Origin: Marinobacter sp.
GTDB taxonomy: Bacteria; Pseudomonadota; Gammaproteobacteria; Pseudomonadales; Oleiphilaceae
NCBI GenBank assembly: GCA_018402255.1
Contig: JAGYIS010000008.1
Span: 496,001-560,000, forward strand
Length of the DNA: 64,000 nucleotides
Direction of reading: 5' to 3'
A model generated the notes under the pieces. It made no database searches. It saw nothing but the letters and a program-made list of their open reading frames with translations, and was not told where the DNA came from. Each line of letters opens with the position of its first letter. Within the stretch, counting starts at the first letter, position 1. Positions 58,211 through 64,000 of the stretch are shown here, one piece after another. The position numbers were made by a program, and so were the translations under genes.

Positions 58211-60790
58211 GTGAATATCAAAAAACTTCTGATTCCTTTAGCTCTGCTATTCCCCCTGGCTGCCCAAGCCCAATCCATCAGCCCGGCTCAGATTGAACAG
58301 TTCAAGCAGCTCCCCAAGGCGCAGCAGGAAGCCCTGGCCAGGCAGTACGGAGTGGATATCAACAGCATCACCGGCAGCCAGCGCACCAACCAGCGCCCGG
58401 AACAGGTCAATGTGGTAGAGCCGGTAACCAGTATCACGGACGACGAGCGCGACAGAGCTCGCGCCGAGAAGGAAGAGGAAGATGAGCAGGCTGAGAAAAA
58501 CGGCGGTCTGAAACCCTACGGTTACGACCTCTTCGCCGGCAACCCCAGTACCTTTGCACCGGTAACAGAAATACCCATACCTTCGAATTATACCCTGGGT
58601 CCAGGCGACGTACTGCGCATCCAGATGTGGGGCAACCAGAACCAGAACCTGGAACTGCCCATCAGCCGCGATGGCACCATCAGCTTCCCGGATTCCGGCC
58701 CGGTCACCGTGGCCGGCCTGAGCTTCGATGAAGCCCGCCAACAAATCCGCAAGCGAATCTCGGAGCAGTACATCGGGGTAGAGGCGTCTGTCACCCTGGG
58801 TGAATTGCGCAGTATGCGCGTGTTTGTGTTGGGCGAGGCCCGCAACCCCGGCTCCTACAGCGTCAGCTCGTTATCCACCATCACCAACGCACTCTATGTA
58901 TCCGGTGGCATCAAACAGAACGGCTCCCTGCGGAATGTACAGCACAAACGCAACGGCAAGCTGGTAGGCACGCTGGATGTGTATGACCTTTTGCAAAAAG
59001 GCGACAGCAGCGCAGACAATCGCCTGCAGCCGGGCGATGTCATCTTTATCCCACCCGTGGGCAAGCGTGCCGGCATAGAAGGCGAGGTATACCGCCCAGC
59101 CCTGTACGAACTCAAAGGCGACAACACCCTGGCCGACCTGGTGCGCATGGCCGGCGGCCTCACCTCGCAGGCCTATCCTCAGCGCATAAACATCGAGCGC
59201 ACCAACCAGGATTTCCTTCGCATAATCGCAGAGGCAGACTACACCGCCCAGCAGGGCCGGAACGCCCGCGTGCAAGCCGGCGACCGAATTCGAATACCCT
59301 CTATCTCAGACATTACCGGGCAGTACGTTGAAATCAAAGGCGCCGCCACCCGCGCCGGCAAGTTTGCCTGGATGCCGGGTATGCGCGTGAGCTCACTGAT
59401 CCGCAATCTGGATGCCGACTTGCTACCAGTGGCAGACAAGCAATATGCCGCCATTGTGCGCACAGATCCCGAAGACGACACCATCTCCGTACTTAACCTG
59501 CGCCTGAGAGACGCGGTGCGCCGGCCGGGTAGCGAGCACGACTTGGTGCTGGAAGAGCGAGACCGACTGTTCTTCTTCGCCGATGCCGGCAAAGTGGACA
59601 TTGAACAGGCGAATGAGAGGGCCAGCGAGCGGGCGTTGGAAGAACGGCGGGCAAATGGCAGGCTTGCAACGTCAGACTCAATCAACGAGGAACAAGGCCC
59701 GGAAAGCTTCACCCGGGACAACCTGTTTGCGCCAATTATTCAGCGTCTGAAGGCCCAGGCCAAGCCCGGCAGCCCCCAGCAAACCATTCGCATCAGCGGC
59801 CCCGTGCGCTACCCGGGCGAATACCCCATGCCGGCTACCCGCAGCCTGGCCGATGCCGTCTTCGTGGCCGGCGGCCTGAAAGACTCCGCCTCTCTGTATC
59901 AGGCCGAAGTCGCCAGGTACACCACCGATGATAGTGGTGGCGGCCAGACCAGTATCCTTAATGTCAATCTGGCGGAGGCCATGGCTGGCAACGCAGACAT
60001 TGACTTGCAAAGCCGCGATACCATCCTGATCAAATCCATCCCGGACTTCGCCAAAACCCGCACTATTGCCCTTGAGGGTGAAGTGCGCTATCCCGGCGAA
60101 TACACCTTCCGCGATGGCGAAACCCTTGAAGATGTGCTGGCAAGAGCCGGCGGCCTCACCAACAACGCCTTCCCCCGTGGTGCGGTATTCACCCGTGAAA
60201 AACTCCGCCAACTGGAAGCTCAGCGCCTGCGTGAAGCAGAGGAACGTCTGCAAGGCGACTTGCTCGGCGTTCAGCTGGAAGGCGACAGCTTCGGTGGCCA
60301 AAACGCTGAGCGTGTTCAGGAAGTGCAAGGCCTGCTCGAGGACGTTCAGAACAGCCGCCCCTTAGGCCGAATGGTCATCGACCTGGCTGCCGTTCTGGAC
60401 AACGAAAACTACCAAACTATCCGCCTGCAGGACGGCGACCGCCTGACCGTACCCACCATCCCCCAGGCCGTCTCGGTATTTGGCGAAGTACAATTCCCCA
60501 CCAGCCACCTGCACCAAACTGGCCTGACCGTGGATGACTACCTTGAACGCTCCGGCGGACCCACCCGCCAGGCAGACGCAAGCCGAGTCTACGTAGTCAA
60601 AGCCGACGGCTCCGTAACCTTGCCCCAGCGCAGCCGCTGGTTCGGCGGCAGAAGCCAGCAACTCGAACCCGGCGACACCATCATCATGCCCATAGACGTA
60701 GACCGCCTGAACCAACTCGAACTCTGGACCAACGTAAGCCAGATCGTCTACCAAATGGCCCTGGGCGCCGCCGCCGTAGGCAACCTCTAA
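58211..60790 (+). CDS. Large SLBB-domain polysaccharide export protein (Wza-like)
   Basis: 859 residues, starting GTG at 58211. The signal peptide 'MNIKKLLIPLALLFPLAAQA' lacks a lipobox cysteine, unlike Wza. A polysaccharide export domain ('GPGDVLRIQMWGNQNQNLELP') follows a charged linker (about 55-100), then six SLBB-like repeats near residues 203, 287, 372, 526, 618 and 754 ('VLGEARNPGSYSV', 'IEGEVYRPALYEL', 'GPVRYPGEYPM', 'LEGEVRYPGEYTF', 'FGEVQFPTSH'). Wza has about 380 residues, so this is a multi-SLBB exporter. It lies 24 bp after wzi. Confidence 0.87.
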   Translation: MNIKKLLIPLALLFPLAAQAQSISPAQIEQFKQLPKAQQEALARQYGVDINSITGSQRTNQRPEQVNVVEPVTSITDDERDRARAEKEEEDEQAEKNGGLKPYGYDLFAGNPSTFAPVTEIPIPSNYTLGPGDVLRIQMWGNQNQNLELPISRDGTISFPDSGPVTVAGLSFDEARQQIRKRISEQYIGVEASVTLGELRSMRVFVLGEARNPGSYSVSSLSTITNALYVSGGIKQNGSLRNVQHKRNGKLVGTLDVYDLLQKGDSSADNRLQPGDVIFIPPVGKRAGIEGEVYRPALYELKGDNTLADLVRMAGGLTSQAYPQRINIERTNQDFLRIIAEADYTAQQGRNARVQAGDRIRIPSISDITGQYVEIKGAATRAGKFAWMPGMRVSSLIRNLDADLLPVADKQYAAIVRTDPEDDTISVLNLRLRDAVRRPGSEHDLVLEERDRLFFFADAGKVDIEQANERASERALEERRANGRLATSDSINEEQGPESFTRDNLFAPIIQRLKAQAKPGSPQQTIRISGPVRYPGEYPMPATRSLADAVFVAGGLKDSASLYQAEVARYTTDDSGGGQTSILNVNLAEAMAGNADIDLQSRDTILIKSIPDFAKTRTIALEGEVRYPGEYTFRDGETLEDVLARAGGLTNNAFPRGAVFTREKLRQLEAQRLREAEERLQGDLLGVQLEGDSFGGQNAERVQEVQGLLEDVQNSRPLGRMVIDLAAVLDNENYQTIRLQDGDRLTVPTIPQAVSVFGEVQFPTSHLHQTGLTVDDYLERSGGPTRQADASRVYVVKADGSVTLPQRSRWFGGRSQQLEPGDTIIMPIDVDRLNQLELWTNVSQIVYQMALGAAAVGNL

Positions 60791-60815
60791 TATCCGCGAC
60801 CAGAGTCGACGGCCA

Positions 60816-60843
60816 GGGTCTGACCCCGAACGGGGTCAGACCC
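60816..60843. repeat. Short palindromic REP-like element in the wza-wzz gap
   Basis: GGGTCTGACCCCG with its complement around AA, as at 40984 but trimmed by one base at each end. It sits inside a local duplication of the wzz start region. Confidence 0.75.
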
Positions 60844-60900
60844 ACCAGGCACTAAACCAGACAAAGGCACGAAAATCGCGGCCGAGCAAACAAACGGCCA

Positions 60901-60926
60901 GGGTCTGACTTTACGCGGTCTGACCC
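60901..60926. repeat. Degenerate REP-like element before the first wzz
   Basis: GGGTCTGAC-TTTACGCG-GTCTGACCC. The middle has lost the CCCCGAACGGGG centre, so it no longer forms the full hairpin. It lies 35 bp upstream of the wzz start. Confidence 0.55.
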
Positions 60927-60961
60927 ACAAGGCACCCAAGCTAAACCAAGGAACAATATCC

Positions 60962-61900
60962 GTGGCCGAACAAACCACAACACATTACCCAGACGACGAA
61001 ATAGACCTAAGAGAACTCTTCGCCACCCTATGGCGAGGCAAATGGATAATAATTCTCTTCACCATCGTCTTCGCCGCAGTAGGCGTCTTCTACGCCCTGA
61101 GCCAACCAAATATCTACCAAGCCAACGCCCTGCTAGCCCCAGCCCAAAACGAAGGCGGCAGCCGAATCAGCGGCCAACTCAGCGGTCTGGCCAGCCTGGC
61201 CGGCGTTAACCTTGGTGGCGGAGGCAGCGCCAACAAAACCGTACTAGCCAAAGAAACCCTGCAATCCCGCGCATTCCTCACTGATTTCATTCATCGCCAC
61301 GAATTAGCAGTGCCACTCATGGCCACCAAAGCATGGAACATGGCCAATGAGAGCTGGGTAATAAACCAGAAGGCTTACAACCCGGAAGCGAACGAATGGC
61401 TCGAAAATGAGGATGGAAAGGCCCTTAAACCCACAGACTGGGATCTGGTAAAAGCCTTCCGCCAGCTCCTAAATCTTAGCGAAAACAAAGAAACCGGCAT
61501 GGTCACCATAAGTATCAAAAGCCTCTCCCCAGTCGCCGCAAAAGACTGGTTAGACAAGCTCGTACAAGATATCAACGAACACATGCGCGCCCAAGATGTA
61601 CAAGAAGCCGAAGCCAGCATCGCCTACCTGGAAGACAAGCTGCGCGAAACCAACATCGCCGGCATGCAGCAAGTGTTTTACCAGCTCATAGAAACAGAAA
61701 CACGCACTGTCATGCTGGCCAACGCCCAACGTGAATACATCTTCAAAACGGTAGACCCTGCCGTTGTTCCTCAGGAAAAAAGCGAACCGAAACGGGCGCT
61801 GATCGTCATACTTGCTGTTATGTTAGGTGGAATGCTGGGTGTGTTTGGTGTTTTTGTAGGGGCATTTGTCCGGAACAGCCGGAATCCAAACAAAGCGTAA
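60962..61900 (+). CDS. Wzz-family chain-length determinant protein (first copy)
   Basis: 312 residues from GTG at 60962. Wzz layout: a cytoplasmic 'DDEIDLRELFATLWRGKW' start, first membrane helix (about 27-48), a periplasmic coiled-coil region and a second helix near the C terminus (about 275-297, 'ALIVILAVMLGGMLGVFGV'). No Wzc-type kinase domain. It controls chain length of an exported polysaccharide. The upstream 80 bp contain duplicated start-like sequence. Confidence 0.88.
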   Translation: MAEQTTTHYPDDEIDLRELFATLWRGKWIIILFTIVFAAVGVFYALSQPNIYQANALLAPAQNEGGSRISGQLSGLASLAGVNLGGGGSANKTVLAKETLQSRAFLTDFIHRHELAVPLMATKAWNMANESWVINQKAYNPEANEWLENEDGKALKPTDWDLVKAFRQLLNLSENKETGMVTISIKSLSPVAAKDWLDKLVQDINEHMRAQDVQEAEASIAYLEDKLRETNIAGMQQVFYQLIETETRTVMLANAQREYIFKTVDPAVVPQEKSEPKRALIVILAVMLGGMLGVFGVFVGAFVRNSRNPNKA

Positions 61901-61929
61901 CTGAAAAACGGAGCGGCTAAACGTAGAAT
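61901..61929 (+). promoter_or_regulatory. Possible internal promoter before the second wzz
   Basis: CTGAAA (61901-61906), 17 bp, TAGAAT (61924-61929) resembles a sigma-70 promoter (4/6 and 5/6). The -10 lies in CGTAGAATCGTC, shared with the region before wzi. The ops element lies 75 nt further on. Confidence 0.45.
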
Positions 61930-62002
61930 CGTCGGCTATTTTTAAAACGGGCCACCAAGCGCCATCTGGGCACCAAAGCCTGACGCATACAATGCGACCA
62001 GC

Positions 62003-62021
62003 GGGGCGGTAGCGTGCCTGA
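62003..62021 (+). promoter_or_regulatory. Second ops element (RfaH recruitment site) before the second wzz
   Basis: GGGGCGGTAGCGTGCCTGA, identical over 19 nt to 56735-56753, 30 nt upstream of the second wzz ATG. The core GGCGGTAGCGT is at 62005-62015. Its location inside the cluster suggests a second transcription entry or an RfaH reload point. Confidence 0.85.
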
Positions 62022-62051
62022 CAAATATAATAACTATCTCGGAACCACCTG

Positions 62052-62801
62052 ATGAGCAGTACACAAAGCCAACACTACGACGACGAAATCAGCCTGGTGG
62101 ACCTGGCCGCGACCTTTATAAAGCGCCGTCGTGTTTTCTATGCGGTTTTTCTCGTCTGCATCCTGGCAGGGTTTGCTTACGCCTTTGTGACAGAAGATAC
62201 CTACCAGTACACCAGCCTGCTCCAGATCGCTGAAAAAAATTCCGATGAGTTTCTGGAGCCGCCAGCAATAACCATCGCTACTCTTGAAAACCGCTGGTTT
62301 CCGGAGAAAGAGGCTGTGTATCGGAAGAAGACCAGTGAAAATCTCCCTTTCACCGTTCAGTTTGTTAACCCAGAAAACACAGGCTTGGTGCGCTTGGTTT
62401 CTGAGGGCGTGGCCGGGCATTCAGACATAGTAAAGAACGTGCACCAGCATTTGATTGAACAAATACAAGCCCGCCACAACGCGTTATTGACGAGAGAAAA
62501 ACAGAAACTGGAAATTAGAAAAGCTTCAGTGGAAGAAACGGTTACTGTGCTGCAAGCCGGAGAGAACAGCGGGCCGGCGTTGGTCGATGCGTATGGGAGG
62601 AAAGCAGAAATCGAAGAGCAGTTAGATTCACTGAGCGAGACAGAAGTTATTGTGTTAGCCCGTCAAGGCAATGAAACAACGAATCTTAGTACGTTCGAAA
62701 TTCTAGTATTCTTCACTATCTTCGGCCTCCTCGGTGGTGTCGTGTTGGCGTTCATTGCGGAATTCGTTGGCACTGTAAGAGATCAATTGACCGAGAGTTA
62801 G
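62052..62801 (+). CDS. Wzz-family chain-length determinant protein (second copy)
   Basis: 249 residues with the Wzz pattern: 'DDEISLVDLAATFIKRRRVFYAV' start, membrane helix (about 28-48), a short coiled-coil region and a C-terminal helix (about 218-240, 'ILVFFTIFGLLGGVVLAFIAEF'). It is shorter than the first copy in the periplasmic part. No kinase domain. It begins 30 nt after the second ops element. A gap of 229 bp with no gene, AT-rich, follows. Confidence 0.85.
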   Translation: MSSTQSQHYDDEISLVDLAATFIKRRRVFYAVFLVCILAGFAYAFVTEDTYQYTSLLQIAEKNSDEFLEPPAITIATLENRWFPEKEAVYRKKTSENLPFTVQFVNPENTGLVRLVSEGVAGHSDIVKNVHQHLIEQIQARHNALLTREKQKLEIRKASVEETVTVLQAGENSGPALVDAYGRKAEIEEQLDSLSETEVIVLARQGNETTNLSTFEILVFFTIFGLLGGVVLAFIAEFVGTVRDQLTES

Positions 62802-63030
62802 CATCAAAACGTCTATTTTGAAGAAGTAATCTGGTGCCGAAATATTCGTCTCGAATTATAGCCTACGATATAGACGACTCTATTCGAAGAGAATGTTAGA
62901 TGCTTCAAGAATGGAAAAAAAATACTACTGTAAGCATTTCTGGGACATCTTTCTAGCTTCCCGAGCTCTAGAGTCAGTTCATAAATAAAACATATTCTAC
63001 TAGCTAAAAGAGTAAGCCCAGAGAAAATGT

Positions 63031-64000
63031 ATGACTGAAAAGCTAAAAATTTTATTTCAACTTTTAACACCAACACAAAAGAGAAAATTGCTTCTTCTCC
63101 AAGTTTTGGTGACTTTAATGGCGTTCGCTGAAATTGCGGGTATATTAGCTATAGGTCCCTTTATGGCGATCGTTGGCGATGTCAGCCGTTTAGAAGGCCA
63201 AGGTATTTTGGCAGACATATATAGTTTTACCGGTGCGCCCTCTCCCTATCATTTTTTAATGTGGACGGGATTCTCAGTATTAATAGTGCTTTTTTTAGCG
63301 ACAGTAATCTCAACTTATACCATGTGGAAACTTTCAGTTTATGGTGCAAAAGTTGGTGCGGAGCTCAGTGAAGCACTTTTTCGCTATTATATGAATCAAC
63401 CCTGGTTGTTTCATACCGAAAATACGAGTAGCGAACTTACAAATAAGATATCTCAAGAGTGTCTGAGAATAACTAATATGGTCATAAGACCTGTTCTCCA
63501 AATGAATGCAAAGATCGTGCTTGTATTGTTGGTAATTTTGGTGGTTGTTATATATAGCCCGCTTGTAGCTCTAAGCGGTGCAGGAATATTTCTGGGAAGC
63601 TACTTTCTACTTTACGTAATAGTGCGAAGAAAATTAACTGAAAATGGATCCCGTATATCCGAATCACAGAATTTGAGATTCAAATTATTAAATGAAGGAT
63701 TTGGCGGCATCAAGGACATATTGCTACTTTCTAGACAAGCTCACTTAATTAACCGTTTTGAGGATGCTTCGAGCGAGTTTGCAATCGCTCAAGGTAGCAA
63801 CCAGGCATTGAGCCAAGTGCCTAGATATGCGATGGAGTTGATTGCTTTTGGATCAATAATTCTTTTAGTGTTGTATTTATTGGTGCAGCATTCAGGCGAC
63901 CTCGGTAATGTGCTTCCTATATTGTCAGTTTATGCAATGGCAGGTTTTAAACTATTGCCCGCTATGCAACAAATTTATATGAGTGCATCCCAGATAAAGG
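63031..64000 (+). CDS. ABC exporter with transmembrane domain, PglK-like (3' end outside window)
   Basis: The ATG at 63031 opens a frame with no stop to the end of the window (323 residues seen). It has six predicted membrane helices of an ABC exporter ('LLLQVLVTLMAFAEIAGILAIGPFM', 'FSVLIVLFLATVISTYTMWK' regions) and 'FRYYMNQPWLFHTENTSSEL'. The ATPase half must lie beyond the window. PglK and MsbA-like proteins flip lipid-linked sugars, which fits the polysaccharide locus. Base use is strikingly AT-rich compared with the rest of the window, as is common in horizontally acquired glycan genes. Confidence 0.8.
   Translation, partial: MTEKLKILFQLLTPTQKRKLLLLQVLVTLMAFAEIAGILAIGPFMAIVGDVSRLEGQGILADIYSFTGAPSPYHFLMWTGFSVLIVLFLATVISTYTMWKLSVYGAKVGAELSEALFRYYMNQPWLFHTENTSSELTNKISQECLRITNMVIRPVLQMNAKIVLVLLVILVVVIYSPLVALSGAGIFLGSYFLLYVIVRRKLTENGSRISESQNLRFKLLNEGFGGIKDILLLSRQAHLINRFEDASSEFAIAQGSNQALSQVPRYAMELIAFGSIILLVLYLLVQHSGDLGNVLPILSVYAMAGFKLLPAMQQIYMSASQIK

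Noticed and set aside
48950-60926. REP palindromes as Rho-independent terminators
   Set aside because: Apart from the copy after zapE, none has a T run on either side.

Overview
The window reads as a chromosomal segment of a free-living gammaproteobacterium close to Marinobacter (Pseudomonas/Marinobacter type). This rests on the gene orders yhdP-nit / mgtE-ptsO-rapZ-ptsN-hpf-rpoN-lptBAC-kdsC-kdsD / mlaFEDCB-ibaG-murA-hisGDC and pilA // pilBCD-coaE, on a DUF1302-DUF1329 porin pair, and on the abundant GGGGTCAGACCC-type palindromes. No database search was possible, so the genus is inferred. No rRNA, tRNA or CRISPR array was seen.

Layout. 1-12 kb: cell-envelope and nitrogen-PTS housekeeping genes, mostly on the minus strand (YhdP, a nitrilase, DarP, MgtE, NPr, RapZ, EIIANtr, HPF, sigma-54, the Lpt transport proteins and the Kdo-synthesis enzymes KdsC and KdsD). 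12-21 kb: a plus-strand run for phospholipid trafficking (MlaFEDCB), IbaG, MurA and histidine synthesis (HisG, HisD, HisC), then a Nif3-like protein. Three large hairpin elements of one family lie in the gaps of this run. 21-36 kb: ZapG/ZapE, a thiolase, a DUF1302/DUF1329 outer-membrane pair with a MalT-like regulator, an acyltransferase, a Bax-like glucosaminidase, a large unknown lipoprotein and YfaZ. 36-45 kb: YacG, a BarA-like hybrid kinase, TrmO, an unknown exported protein, CoaE, and the type IV pilus genes pilD, pilC and pilB facing pilA. 45-48 kb: pilA with a sigma-54 promoter, an O-antigen-ligase-like (TfpO/PilO-type) membrane enzyme and a second pilin. 48-55 kb: small enzymes, RNA methyltransferases, a beta-CASP nuclease and a REP-associated tyrosine transposase (RAYT). 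55-64 kb: cysQ, rfaH and the start of a surface-polysaccharide locus (Wzi, a large SLBB export protein, two Wzz-type proteins, and an ABC exporter cut by the window end).

How parts work together. RfaH, the antitermination factor, is encoded just upstream of the polysaccharide locus. Two identical 19-nt copies of its ops recruitment element lie inside that locus, one within the signal-peptide codons of wzi and one just before the second wzz. rpoN lies 37 kb from a good sigma-54 promoter at pilA. PilA ends in a serine directly after its disulfide-loop cysteine, and a TfpO-like ligase follows it, which suggests C-terminal pilin glycosylation.

Two repeat systems stand out. The first is three ~110-bp cloverleaf-like hairpins in and after the his genes, with unrelated but self-complementary outer stems and a conserved two-hairpin core. 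The second is a 53-bp REP family (22-bp arms, fixed 9-nt loop) clustered around the RAYT gene, which separates RAYT, cysQ and rfaH one by one.

Eight genes carry single-base frameshifts (kdsD, the MalT-like regulator, bax, the large lipoprotein, the BarA-like kinase, trmO, pilB and a SpoU methyltransferase). Their density, and the fact that several should be important genes, suggests residual sequencing indels rather than true decay. They are marked as broken as read, with the repaired extents given.
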